Source of the DNA: Paragordius varius
Lineage: Eukaryota; Nematomorpha
DNA length: 64,000 bases
Assembly (NCBI GenBank): GCA_964247055.1
Contig: OZ176052.1
Coordinates: 5,518,001-5,582,000, forward strand
Direction: 5' to 3'
The notes under the pieces were generated by a model. That model did no database searches. It was not told the DNA's origin and saw only the letters and a list, made by a program, of their open reading frames with translations. The translations under genes were made by a program, and so were the position numbers. Shown here one piece after another: positions 47,056 to 59,900 of the stretch; the stretch's first letter is position 1; each line of letters starts with the position of its first letter.

Positions 47056-48293
47056 AAGTGATAACAAGTAAAGGGTGATGCGTCGGAAGATCGTTGGCCT
47101 GCCGTCAAAGCATTCCCTACCCACCCGTAACGCATTGGAGGTTGGGTTTGATGTTAGTAATGCCTTTATGTTAGATGTTAGTGTGTTCATTTGAAATAAA
47201 GTAAATTTCGCCGTGTTGCGTATGTAAAAGTAATTGACCTTGTATAACCGTACAAATAGGCTTAAATTCCTTTTCAGTAATGTCAAAGGTCTATGTCGAG
47301 TCAAATGTAGAGTTTATTTTAATATCTTATCTTTGGTGCAAAAGGGGTCCTTATTTGCTTCTAAATGAGTGTGGCCTTTAAAGTAGACCAATTTTAGAGA
47401 TATTAAACGTCACTAGTGTCAACGTTACCCCTTAATGCGACTATGTTTCAGCTATACCTTAAACTAGGACGCTAATCTGGGATAATTAACCGTTAACCCT
47501 TTAACTAAGTATACTTCAGCCAACATAAATACCGAATATTGGTAACCTGTTATATATAAACGGCTTAGACATTGCTTCCCAGGACTTACGTGGTTGGCAA
47601 GTAGCGTCAGAGTTATATCTTGAATGGCTTGAGTTTTTAACGGTACATTAAAGAATGTGACACACATTTAGAGACAATCCACAATATTAACCATAGTAAT
47701 TTATGCGCTTTCCATTAACAAAATTAAATGTAAATATTTGTCATCAATTACTGACTCATTTCCAAAGAGTGATATATTTAAACAAAATATATACTTTAAT
47801 CCAGCAGATATGAATGAAAATTTAAAAATAGACTACCGCTGCAATCAAACCATTTTATCTGTCAGAGTAAAATGTCCTGCTCAAAAAATATGTCGAAAAT
47901 TGCTAATCTGCCCCTCTCAAACATCAGCGGCTTTAATATCATCACACATGTTAGGCAAGTAGTATCGTCAGAGGATCCACCATGGCTTTTTGTATTAGCG
48001 GCAGTGGTGATACTACGTACAGCTTGGGAGCAGTGCGGGGCGGTCCAAAGGCAAAACAGGGGCCCTTTTTTATTCTTTTTATAAAATGTAAAAATCCCCC
48101 TCCCCCTTTATTTTACAGGGCGGGGCCCAAAGTTTATTAACTTTTTTATCTACTATATATGTTATTAAGGATAACTTGATTGTAATTATACTGGCAACGA
48201 ATAGTGAATTATTATAAAATAAAGCGAAAAATGCATTATTTCACTATCTCAATAAACGGTTTCAATATAAGTAGGTATTAATTATTTCATCTT
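47056..48293. other. Unexplained stretch of higher GC, no gene assigned
   Basis: Base composition shifts here, with GC-richer blocks such as GGTCCAAAGGCAAAACAGGG and CAGGGCGGGGCCCAAAG near 48030-48130. Short open frames exist on both strands (for example 47738-47962 with four Cys). None has a recognisable domain or clear splice partners. The CAGTGCGGGGCGGTCC and CAGGGCGGGGCCC words resemble hAT-type ends but were not matched into a pair with a target duplication. Confidence 0.35.
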
Positions 48294-48846
48294 TTAACAC
48301 TTCGATTTGAATTGGGGTATCTAAATACTTCAGACAATAATTAAGTTGATGTTTTTAAAAATTACTGAAAGAAACGGTGCCAATTTAAATTTATGCTTCT
48401 ATCCTAATAAAAAATATATAAATAAGCCGAGATATCTATATAATAAAAAGTTCCATATAAAACTACTTGGACCCCATTTTTATTCTACAACATTCTCCCA
48501 AATCTTATTTATTTAATTCTAAGCCTAAGACTTAGTTATTTTATTAAAATCACATTAAACATTGATATTAACAGCAAAAGTGGTTTATTTTGCATTTTGT
48601 ATTTAGCATGTGCACACACGTCATATTGGCTAAACTATTAGCTTTGGGTTTAACCTTAAAATAAGTAATTTCAAGTATTTTTAAATGAATATTTTTAATA
48701 TTTGGTTCAATGTTATATGAGGGCAAACTTTTGCCCTTGTTTCAATCCATGTTTTTTTAAATATTTAATTTTAAACAAGCATGGGGTATCTAACTACCCT
48801 AACTTGAATTGAAGGACGGAATGAATGTATTGTATCCAAGAGTTAA
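48294..48846 (+). mobile_element. Family C element
   Basis: It starts TTAACACTTCGATTTGAATT and ends TGTATTGTATCCAAGAGTTA. The interior matches the SLC22-intron copies (GAAACGGTGCCAATTTAAAT, ACATTAAACATTGATA). It is more decayed than the nested copy. Confidence 0.8.
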
Positions 48847-49877
48847 TTCAACCAATTTTTGAAAAAAGTGAGAAAATGTTAAAAAAATATAGATGGTTGA
48901 CACCAAAAATTAAGTGCTTATAAATTTTTAAGTCCTAAAATTATGTACGCTATGAATATTGTAATTAAAAATTATTTTCAATTTTATGACAATTCAAGCA
49001 AAATTTTGACAATGAATAAAATATATATATAAAATGCTTAAGCAAAATGGAGAAAACAAAATTTTTAAATATGATTATATGATTAATCTACAACACTGCC
49101 CAATTTTAATTCAATCAAATGTATTTGAAAATTACATATTCTTGATTTAATCTTTTTCATCCAATTATCCGCCATTTGCGCCTCAAATAAGGATAAATTA
49201 CTCAATCATTATTCAATTATCATGCTATTAATAAGATATTTAATTATTTTTAACTAAAAAAGAACGTCTAAGATTAAGGATTGGCGGTTAGAGTGGGCGG
49301 GTGGGTACAAACCATCATATTTTAAATACAGGCACGCATAAATTTTAGACACAGAATGCCAAGTTATGGAAGTATTATTATTTTAAATACAAAGTATTCT
49401 TTACGAATCTAAGTAATGCGCTTGGTGAAAAGATAACTGCAAACAAATTGGTCATGCTTTTAGTCAAAACTCACGGGGACCACACTCAAAATATAGGGTA
49501 TCTATTTTTTTGGTAAGAAGGGACCAACATTTATAGTTCCTAAACTTATTAGCGCATGAGAGATTGCGCGTAGCATGAAAGCAATACAAAATATCAACCA
49601 TAGTGAATGGTATTTACCGTTAATAAGTTATAAAATTGGTATAAATTATATTTATCAAAAAATAATTATTCACAAAGATGGATTTTAAAGTGAAAAATCA
49701 GTATATCTTAATCGATAGTGGAATTAACAAAAATAAACTACCAAGTTAAAAAAAGCCATTCTACTTGTTAGGTCCACCTTTTGTCAAGCTTTTGTAGAAT
49801 CTATAATGGGATTTTGAGCTACAAAAGAGCTTCTTTATTCTATAGGTGTGTTTATAAACAGGAAAGCATTTCAGCGA
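48847..49877. other. Intergenic region, no gene seen
   Basis: AT-rich sequence between two family C copies. I see no gene, RNA or repeat family I can name. Confidence 0.45.
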
Positions 49878-50428
49878 TAAACACTTCGATTCGAATTGGG
49901 GTATCTAAATACCTCAATAAGTAGATATTTTTGAAAAACTACTGAAAAAAACAGTCCTTTAAATTTATGCTATACTAATAAAATTCGTATAATAAGCCAA
50001 AATATCCAAATATTAGTTCTGAAAAAAGTTACATATCAAATTATTCGACGCCATTTTTATTTTACAACATTTTTGAAAAATATCGTGTTTTAATTTTAAA
50101 GCTAAAATTGGAGCTACTTTTTTATTTATCACATCTATCATTGATAGGAACATAAAAAGTGGTTTATTTTTGTATTATCTTTTAATTTTGCTAATACACA
50201 CATGTCATGTTGGCTTAATTTTTAGCTTTGGGTTTACCTTTATATATATTATATCAAATATTTCTGAATAAATTTTTTTTATATTTCGGTTCATTGATGT
50301 AATATAAGTGCAAACCTTTGCAATGGTCGTAATTTTATTGATAGTTTTTTAAGTAATTTATTTTAAACATGACTGAGGTATCCAACTTTGCGAGGGGCTG
50401 AAATGAATGTGTTGTATCCAAGTGTTAA
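49878..50428 (+). mobile_element. Family C element
   Basis: It starts TAAACACTTCGATTCGAATT and ends GTGTTGTATCCAAGTGTTAA. The interior is shortened in places (for example AACAGTCCTTTAAATTTATG) relative to other copies. It has no coding frame. Confidence 0.8.
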
Positions 50429-51300
50429 ATAATAGAGATTATATTTTGGTAAGTGGGGTACCTTATTGGGAAGTATGATCGTGTTTTGGAGATGTCGCTA
50501 TTTTAGACTCTAGAAGTCACACTATAAAAATATAAGCTTCAAATACAGGAGACCAATGTTTGATAATTAAATATTAACTAAAATAACTTTCATAAAATTT
50601 TAAAAATTGACTGGAAACTACCCCAATATGTCATTGCCAACAAAAAAGCGAAAAGATTATTTTAAAAAGATAAAAAGAAAAATATGGCGACAAAAAGGTT
50701 TGAGATGAGGAATTTTTAAAATTCTAATTTAGAAAAATATTTTTTGAGGCATGCGCCTAAGATAAAAGCATATTTTGGAATTCTAATACCTTAAATTTGC
50801 AAGATATAATTGCTCTGTGAAATAATACCCGTAATGAAATGTTAACCCATTACCTTTTGGGATAGTTTTATATCCCATAGCGATTTGAAATTCGAATATC
50901 ATATGAACTAGTTAAGATATCAAGTTATAAAAATATGTTTTATTTAGCCTTTTAGGCGCATTATACAAAATTTTTTTTAGTAAAATCCTCATATCAAACT
51001 TTTTGCCATTTTTTTCTATAATATTTTTATATCAATGAACGTAAGGTTAGAAAAATGGAATAATTAATAAGAATCAGGCTAAATTTATCCGTCAAACTTA
51101 ATAAATTTTGTTTCAATCGAGTTTAGGACCTGTTCTGATTTTAAACTCTAGAAGTCACAAAACTGTAACAATATAGGCTTTTTTCTCTAATATATAAGCA
51201 AAGTGTTTAATTTATTATATATAAAGTAGCTTTCATAACTATATTTACAAATTGCGCTCCTACCCCAAAAGGTAAACTAGGACAAAAATTAGGAAGGTAA
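50429..51300. mobile_element. Fragments of family D foldback elements
   Basis: Blocks such as AACCCATTACCTTTTGGGAT, TATATCCCATAGCGATTTGA and TTTAGCCTTTTAGGCGCATT match the family D copy at 59138. A second, inverted set of pieces (TCAATCGAGTTTAGGACC, GTCACAAAACTG) lies at 51110-51300. The order is disturbed, so more than one insertion is likely. Confidence 0.55.
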
Positions 51301-51571
51301 GTAATAAAAACTTTCTTAAATGACTTGTAAGGGCCAAAACAAAAACCACAATTTTATTCGTGATAAATTTTCCTACTAGATGATATATTTTATCAGGATA
51401 TTTACTGATCGCAGTGCATAGTATATAACAAATTTAAGTGATATTTTAGGAATGAAGCATTTTTTACCAAAAAATTTATTAGCAAAATAGCGCCAATTTT
51501 TGATACGGATAAATTATCACCAAAGTGATAACTTTGTTATATCACTCGTGCAAAACCATGAGCACCATGAG
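51301..51571. mobile_element. Family A fragment upstream of SLC35B1
   Basis: It carries TTTCTTAAATGACTTGTAAG, GGGCCAAAACAAAAACCAC and TTTTACCAAAAAATTTATTA, which match arms of the family A element at 7976-9145. It ends about 100 bp before the SLC35B1 start, so it may lie in that gene's 5' region. Confidence 0.6.
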
Positions 51572-51671
51572 AATCATGATCCACCTATTTTTTAAGTTAT
51601 AAAAGCAAAATGTTTAAATTACACAATTTTATAATATGTTTCAGTGTGTGAATGATTATTAGTGCGACTAT

Positions 51672-54600
51672 ATGGTAGTACACATGCGTGGTATAAATTC
51701 TGAACAAAACGGGATCAATGGTCACCATTACAAGGAAGTCCCTACTTATGAAATTACCAAAGATATTAAATCTCCACACAAAGAAAAGCAACATCATTAT
51801 GTTAAATTGGCATCATGCTGCCTCGGAATATTTTTTTGTTATTTATATTATGGAATAATCCAAGAAAAAATGTAATAATTTATTTAATTCTTTATAGCAC
51901 ACGAAGTCAATATGTATATAATGGCTTTATTGAAAAGTTTGAATACTCATTCAATCTTTTGCTTGTACAATGTATCGTTAACTCGTTATTTTCTAAAGGA
52001 GGTTACTAATTAACATTAGCTTTAAAATGATTTTAATGATCTTGACTAATGATATGGTTTTATCATGAATAATATAAATTTTTTAATCAAAACACACTTT
52101 ATAACCATGTATAAATGAATTTTATTGCCTAAATTAAAACAAATATTTTAAAAAACTGGATATATCTTTTTATTAATTAACAATTATTATGCATTATATC
52201 AAATAAAATTAAAGGCCTAAAATTTTTAAACATTCTAAATAGCATCAAACTAGATTTAAAGAAGTGTTAATATTCAAAAATTAGCTTATTTAGGTCCACA
52301 TTATTATGATAAATTTTGAATAAACTCCTTTACACGCAGTTTATTAGTTAATTGTTTGATAGATTTGAGCATATTAGAATTTTATGTGATAATATGAAAA
52401 AAAGCTAATACATCAACTCAATATTTGTCTACAAATGGTTAAAATCTTATTAAAAAGTGAAAATAGCTCAAGATTCACGAAATTTACGCAGTGATTTTTA
52501 ATTATAATTATATTGTTTTATATTTTATGCGATAATAAAATTTAACGATTTCAGTAAAATTGATTTAGACAAACATAAATTTTTGAAACTTTTAATTTGC
52601 ATTTTAATAGATTTTTAGTATATTTTGTTGGAATACTTTTTTCCTTTTTTATTAAAGAGTAAGGACTTAAATTGTATTCGGACATGTGAAGGCTTTAACA
52701 CTCCCTGCCCAGGGCTGACATTGATGATGGAAAAATTGCGTAATTTTGGGGTTCGAACTCTAGCACGCAGTGTAAGAGTCCGGCGCCTACTATTTATTTG
52801 TATTTTTTAACACTTTTTATGATATATAAGATTGAGCTAATTATTTAACATATATTGTAGTAATTTGGCAAATTTATATTTTAAATGAAGTCAAACACAT
52901 AAAATACTTCTTTCACCAATCAAATATTTTTTGCCAAAAATTTAGTTAACCAACTATATGATGTTTGCCATTCTAAATTTTGCTATATTAATTACCTAGA
53001 TTTAAAGAAACCGTTAATTTTGCTAAAATAAAAATATTTTACTGTTACAATCAATAATTCATCAGTACCAACAGATATACACATTTTTCTAATAATATGG
53101 TAGGATGGTTAGAGCATTAAATAATTTAATAGTCTCAATTTACTATTAATATGTATGAATCAGCCTAAGGGGGTATTAAAATTTTTCATGAGTCTAGTCT
53201 AACAATTTGTGTTCTTATTTATTTAAAGAATGTACTATTGATAGTTTTGATGTGGACTTCTGGTAAATCGGGTAAAGATGAAACTACCCCAACATGGTTA
53301 CTCTCATTATCATCGCTTTCATATATTGGTGCCATGTTGACTAGTAACAAAGCCCTACAATATGTTAACTATCCTGCTCAAGTTTTGTATTTCGATTATA
53401 TCTGTCTAATATATGACCATAAACTATTGTTCGTTATAGAAAGTAAAATGAAAAAATATAGGCAAATATTTAAATGATTAAAGTTAATTTTTTGTGGTTA
53501 AAATTTCGAAATATATCATGACATTAATGTGCCTTTTTCTATATATTCTGCGTATTAAACCAAACTTTTTAATTTTTAAGGTGCTAATGATAAATGGTTT
53601 AAATATTATATTTTATGTAAGTATTATATCTATAACTCGATGATCTGTTTAAATATTATTCATATCAAACTTTCAATCTATCTGATGCATCATCTGTAAA
53701 TGATTTTAAATATAATGCTTGTTTGCTATTTAAACTCTAAAGATAACAAATTTGACTAGTATATATAATATTCGAACAGTTAGTTTTAAGTAGCATATAT
53801 AAGTTAATTTTTTTATTGGAAATTTAAATATGTTACCCTTTTTCCTTAATATATTTATTTTTACAATTTTTATAGGTTCTCGGTAAATCAACCAAACCCA
53901 TTCCTGTCATGCTTTTGGGCGTATTGATAGCTCATAAACGATATCCCTTGCGAAAATATTTGTTTGTTTCACTCATAGTGATGGGCGTCACATTATTCCT
54001 TTACAAAAATACGATAACGAATAATTTTGATCAAAAATCTATGCGATTTGGCGAATTTTTATTGGTAAGTTAGATATAATATATATGATATCATTGTTTT
54101 CATTAATTATTATATCTTTAAAATTGAAAAAATAGGTAAAAGCCGATAACACTTAATTTATTTTCTAAATTTGTTAAAATTTTATTATGTTAGATGATCT
54201 CATTGTTGTTGGATGGTGTAACTGGGGCTTTGCAAGAGAGAATGCGTCATTTTCATATCAGACCGCATACCATGATGCTCTTTTTTAATCAATGGTCTAT
54301 GCTTTATATGGCGATTGGTATTATTTATATTTTGCATATAACTGTAACTTCTTTCACACTTAAATAAAATTGTGTTTTTGCTATTAATAGGGATTTTTAT
54401 TACCGGAGAAGGACCTAAATTTGTCGGGTTCGTTCATCGACATCCCCATGTCTTGTGGGATTTTTTTGTTTTCGGAATTACTAGTGCCCTTGGTCAGGTA
54501 AGAATAAATATATTTTATTTTATCTATATATTGTTTGTAATTGTCACCCTTGTGTTGCATCTTTCTAAATAAAATGAACATAAAATTATTAATGTTAAAT

Positions 54601-54947
54601 TTTTTTGTTAACTATTATGCTTCTCAGATACAGATAATTTATATTAATGAATCATTTTATTTGATTACCCAATTTCAACTTTTACATATATGCCTATGCC
54701 TTTTTATGCAACAAAAAAATAGCATTTCATATTTGTGACCGTTACCGATTTTGGACCTCTCACATGCTCAATCGTTACTACGACACGCAAATTTTTTACC
54801 ATTCTGGCTTCTGTCATGTTTTTTGGAAATTCACTTACCCCGAGACAATGGTGGGGCACATTGCTAGTTTTTGCAGGACTCTTTTTAGACACCTTTTTTG
54901 GAAAATCGGCGGCGGTTAAAAAACACGAACATGCTGTAAAATCATAA
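51672..54947 (+). CDS. SLC35B1: ER nucleotide (sugar) transporter SLC35B1
   Basis: This multi-pass ER carrier is described in mammals as an ATP/ADP exchanger feeding the ER lumen. Seven exons join in frame to 361 residues: 51672-51871, 51898-52001, 53245-53381, 53876-54064, 54194-54317, 54391-54497 and 54723-54947. Hallmarks in order are [75 protein letters not shown], and [20 protein letters not shown]. The C-terminal tail is lysine-rich. Intron 1 is only 26 bp and its removal is required: it changes frame and restores QEKITR. For exon 3 the acceptor at 53244 keeps phase. A SINE lies in intron 2. No neighbour is functionally related. Confidence 0.95.
51872..51897 (+). other. 26-bp intron in SLC35B1
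   Basis: The donor is GTAATAATTT and the acceptor CTTTATAG, 26 bp in all. Its length is not a multiple of three, and removal joins AT to C to give the conserved Ile of QEKITR. Without removal the frame is lost at once (ATG TAA). This is the firmest ultra-short intron in the window. Confidence 0.9.
52636..52795 (-). mobile_element. tRNA-derived SINE, minus-strand copy
   Basis: Read on the minus strand, GGCGCCGGACTCTTACACTG is followed by CGTGCTAGAGTTCGAACCCC (T-arm/B box), then CAATTTTTCCATCATC and CAGCCCTGGGCAGGGAG. The tail is CCTTACTCTTTAATAAAAAG followed by GAAAAAAG. The tRNA head is well kept, and the body matches 14953-15085. It lies in intron 2 of SLC35B1. Confidence 0.8.
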
Positions 54948-56987
54948 AACACATGAGCATTTTCAAAATAATTTATATTATAGTGCATACTGTATATAAA
55001 TTTATTTATTTATATTATTAGTGATTGACAATTAATTTTATTTGACATATTTGGGGTGTGTTTGACAATTTTTATTTACGATAGGCACATTATGTCAAAA
55101 TGTGATTTTTATTTACCACCCGTTTTAGATAGGATAATATATGGAATGCATTTTACAATGTTAAATATACCAACTAATTTTATAATAAATCTATAAAGAT
55201 TGTATTATATCCCATTTAATTTCATTTTAATTTTAGTGTAAATTTTTTGATTTTGATACTTATTGAATTGGACTCTATTTTAAGCGAAATAAGTGTATTG
55301 CTAAATTTACATTTAAACAAGGAAAAGACACTGACATTGTACTTTTGGAATAATATTGAGTTTTTTGAAAGAATGTTATTTTATGGATTGTAAAAATGAC
55401 CCGATCTATGTTCGGCGCATTCCCAAAAAATAAAAAATATTTCAATATCAAATCTGAATGAGCCTCTTTTTCCCGACTATTGTCTTGAAGACACGATATT
55501 TAATGGCTTGTAAATTTAAAAAAACCCTCTAGTTAAACAAAGTTGAGGGATTAATATAAGTGGTTTTTTTGTTCAGTGCATTTATTTAATAAAAAATTTT
55601 TTTGAATTTGGATGAGCATACTCGTTTTCCGGAATATTGATTCAAATCCAACGTTCTACCTTTTAAGTATATATTATAGGATCTAAAAAATTTTGCCTTA
55701 TTTGGTAGCTTTTAACGAATTATCAGTTTTTTAACTTTTAACCAATAAGTTGAAGTTATACGATGGCGACTGAATTGTAGGAGTCGAAGACTCAATCATA
55801 AAAGTTACTGAGTGATATTTTATTTTTAAAGTATTCCATATTTTTCAATACTAAAATCACATAATCCAACGATCGATTGTGGTTATATAATTATAAATAA
55901 AGTGCTAAATAAAAAATTTAATCTAACAAGTCTAAATTTGGTTTATTAATTAAATGCAATTAATTATTAAGTAAAATTTCAAAGTAGTCATCGCTTATTG
56001 TGAATCGTTTGTTTTGATTAAAAAGTTTTAAACAATTGTCCCAATATATTAGAAATATTTTGGTTAATGACTCATTTAATTTTATTTTTTTCTCGGATAT
56101 GGTTAGATTTTTGATGGCGAGAAAAGAGTTAGTCGCTAAGCTGTAAGCATCAACAATATCATTAACTCAACAAAATGACATTTTTTAGTAATAGATACAT
56201 ATCTTTATATAAATAAGTATGTGTAAGATAATCCCCAATTTGCGTCGATATCCAAAAATACCAAGAAACATTTTTATTATTTTATCAATTATATTTAAGA
56301 TAGATTACAAATACAGTTATATAAGGTTATTTTTAAAAAACCCTAAAAGAAAATTTCTCTTCAATGCCTATTTGTGGATTAACCAAATACTCAAATTATT
56401 TTTTTAAAAATTATTATCGAATCCCTAACACCAAAAATCTAATGAGATGTTCATGTTTAAAATAATAAACCCACATAAAGATTACAAATCACTCATCATT
56501 TCATCTGCTATAACAGTGTTACAATAAAATTTTATTATCATTTATTTTATTACCCTTAAAAGTAATAAAATCAACCCATAAAATTGAGTAAATATATATA
56601 TATGATGAATACCAAAAATATCTGAAAAAATATCTTTTTAAACAAACGGCAAGCAGTTAAAAAAATAGTAAAAATGATTAAAGACAGTTAATTGCTTTAT
56701 TTAAACATGTGTTATTTTGCGAATTGCGCAATTATTTAATCAATATTTGTACCAATTACTACACATAATAAATAATACAGGTAGTATAGTTGAAATGAAA
56801 AATAATGTAATGGTAAAAAAGCATAGGTGGGATATTTGCTCACAAATATTTGTTGTAATTTGTTTAAAAAAATCCAAATTAATTCTTACGTTTTGGTTTT
56901 CCTATTATCTAATAAATTTATTTTTTATATCCTTAAATATAATATTTACCGACCATGAATGATTTTTTCCGTTACGAACAATAATAT
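54948..56987. other. Intergenic region, no gene seen
   Basis: This AT-rich region separates SLC35B1 from the protease gene. Short open frames occur (for example 56219-56407 and 56717-56962) but show no domain, splice logic or family resemblance. No repeat family from elsewhere in the window was recognised here. Confidence 0.45.
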
Positions 56988-59900
56988 ATGATAAATCGTT
57001 ATATATTTACATTTTTATTACTAATTCTTATATGGAATCCATGTCTTATAAAAGCCTACAAAAGTGAGTATAACATTTTTTATTTTTAATCTAAAAATTA
57101 AATAGGTGATTGTTGCAGAAGAGTATTGGGATAAGTATATTTTTGTGCGAAAATATAATTAAGTCCCTAATGAATGAGCCCATATCATTTGTTGTAATTT
57201 ATTTTTATAAAAAAATATCTATATCAAAACCGGTCTCTATATGTTTAGTTTTGTTTTGTTGTTGTAAATATGATGTGATAATATAATTGCATGTGTGTTG
57301 TACAAACAAATTATGACTATGGACTGAACTAATTAGCGGTCATATCTGTTTTTTTTCCACTAATCTTTTAGTTAATATATACTGTTTTTAAATTAAGAGA
57401 TACTTTTTTACAGGTTTGGCATAAATAATTATTAGGCATATTTCCGACTAAAATACAATAAATATATACAAATAATTGAATTATGTTTAAATCAACTAAC
57501 ATTTTTGTTAATAGAAATTAACTGAAAATTAAACTGTAAATAAAATAAAATATAATTGATATGTGAAACCTTTTGTCAAAAGTAATATCAATATATTTAT
57601 CTTTAACAAAAAGGGCTCTCCTTAGTTATTAAATTAATTTCTGTGAAATCCCTAAGTAGCTCTAGGGAGAAATCTTAGATAACCCTTGTCTTCAGTTTAT
57701 TTTCAAATTTTTAGTGTAATTTCATAAATTTCAATTATGTTTTATTTAAAATTCGCATAACCGACTGCATTTATCCCAAAATTGCAAAAGGTGGATAAAT
57801 GTACGAAATTGATATGTGAAAACTCCATGTCAAATAGTTGTGTCGTACTGATGAGTGCTAACAAGCACGAAACTAGTTTGCGATTATTATTGAAGGGTAC
57901 CACATAACATTTATATCTGCAGTTAATTTTCTATTTATTTTTTTATAATTATTTCACGGATTTAACTATTGTTAATACATAAAAATTTCAATCTTTCATT
58001 TAACAATATTATATTATATATGTTTTATTTAGTCAATCACAAGGTGTTGGATGATTCCAAATGGAAAGATTTAACATTAAAAGGTACAATTCATATAAAA
58101 AAATTATATAAATATTTTTCATTTATCATGGACAATGTACGTACTTAACCATTAATTCAATGGATGAAAGGTCACCGAAATCCAAAAAACAGATTAAATG
58201 GCATTTGAAAATATTAACGGCCGATTGATATACATTTAAAATTACGCCATATTTTATAAAAAAATAAAGTATGAAATGACTCAAAAAACCTTTGAAAAAC
58301 GTATATGAATTAGTTTTTATTAATTATAACAAATTTATGGCCGTAAGATTGGAAGCTTATAATATACATAATAATTTGTATAAGAGTTTATATATTTGAT
58401 AATTACAATCGTATTTCGCTGCAATCCCTTCATTACCATCCTTGCCCATTTTATAATAATATGCCATGTGCAATTTTTAAAGAGGCGTAAAATGCGTTTA
58501 ATACAATTTTTACCAAAATTAATTGTTTTGATCATAAAACTTTCCATTAGATATTTGCGATCGAGATTGGCGCATACCTCGAAGGATAAAGCGTATTGTA
58601 AATGGTACTATCCCAAATTTTAATGACCATCCATTCATGGTAATTTTTATCGGATCATATATTTTTAAAAAAAATAATGGTAAAACTTAACTCCCTTTCT
58701 TCACAGTATGCTAGTTCAAAATTTTTTTAAAACTTCCAATCTTTAAATTTAAATTATTTAAAGGTTCTTCCTGCCTGAATTTTACCTAATATTAATCTCT
58801 ATTTAGATATCTAAAATTTTAGATATCATTTTTTGTTATAAAGTATTAATTGTCTAACACTTATGTTGTTATTAGGTCGGCTTAAGGAAAAAGAAAGAAG
58901 ATGTTATATTTTGCCACGGAGCCCTAATACATCCATTATTTGTGTTAACTGCTGCCCATTGCGTATATAAGTTTATTTTTACAGTATAATACTTTATTTA
59001 ATATCTGCAAATCTTATCTTATTCATTGAGGGTCGTTCTGGAGAAAGATTAACAAAATAATTATGTTTTAATGTAATTTAGACATAATATATAAAGGATG
59101 CATAAGCGCTTTGATTTTATTAATTTTTAGTACGCTGTTTAACACTCCATTACCTTTTGGGGTAGTTTTATATCCCAGAGCGATTCGAAGTTTGAATATT
59201 TTAAAAATTATTTAAGTTATATTAAGTCGAATTAAAAAATATGCTTTCTTTAACCATTTAGGTGCATTATACAAAAAAAATTTAAAAATGTAAAATTGTA
59301 AAATCCTTCGCCATTTTTTCCTATAAATTTCTTTAAAAATCGCCAAAGCTACAGGCAAATAAATGTATATTACAGTTAGGTATAAATAACTTTAAAAACT
59401 TAAACTACATTTTACCAACAAAAACTTGATATATTGTTTTAGCATCAGCTGTTTGTTTCAATCGTGTTTTAGAGCTGTCATTGGTAGACTTAAAAAAAAT
59501 TTTAAAAAATATAAGCATTTTTATCAATGCATGAGAACAATGTTGGATAATTATATTTTAAATAAAATACCCTTCAAAACTGTAGTTTTTTTTACAAAAT
59601 TGAGCTCTGTGATATAAAACTACCCCAAAAGATAAACTAGGATAAAAAATGGAAAAGGTAATGAAGTGTTAAAATAGATCTTTGGTAGGATGATCGTTTT
59701 GTCCATGACTAAATCTTATAAATATATTAAGAATATATCGTTTTATATTCATATTATAACTCAATGATAATGTCATTCATATGGCCAAAATTGTTAATTT
59801 TGAATGTGTTTTCTAGTTATTATGATTGGAAATCCATAGAACTCCTGATAGGATTCCATAATATTAGCCGTAAAACCAATTATCAACAAATACTTTCCCC

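Noticed and set aside
47738-47962. 74-codon open frame with four cysteines
   Set aside because: No start context, splice partner or known domain; AT-rich DNA gives such frames by chance and it lies in a repeat-rich gap.
57114-57133. Possible extra protease exon (KEYWD) after TTGCAG
   Set aside because: Including it breaks the phase with the next exon at 58033, while joining 57063 to 58033 directly keeps it.
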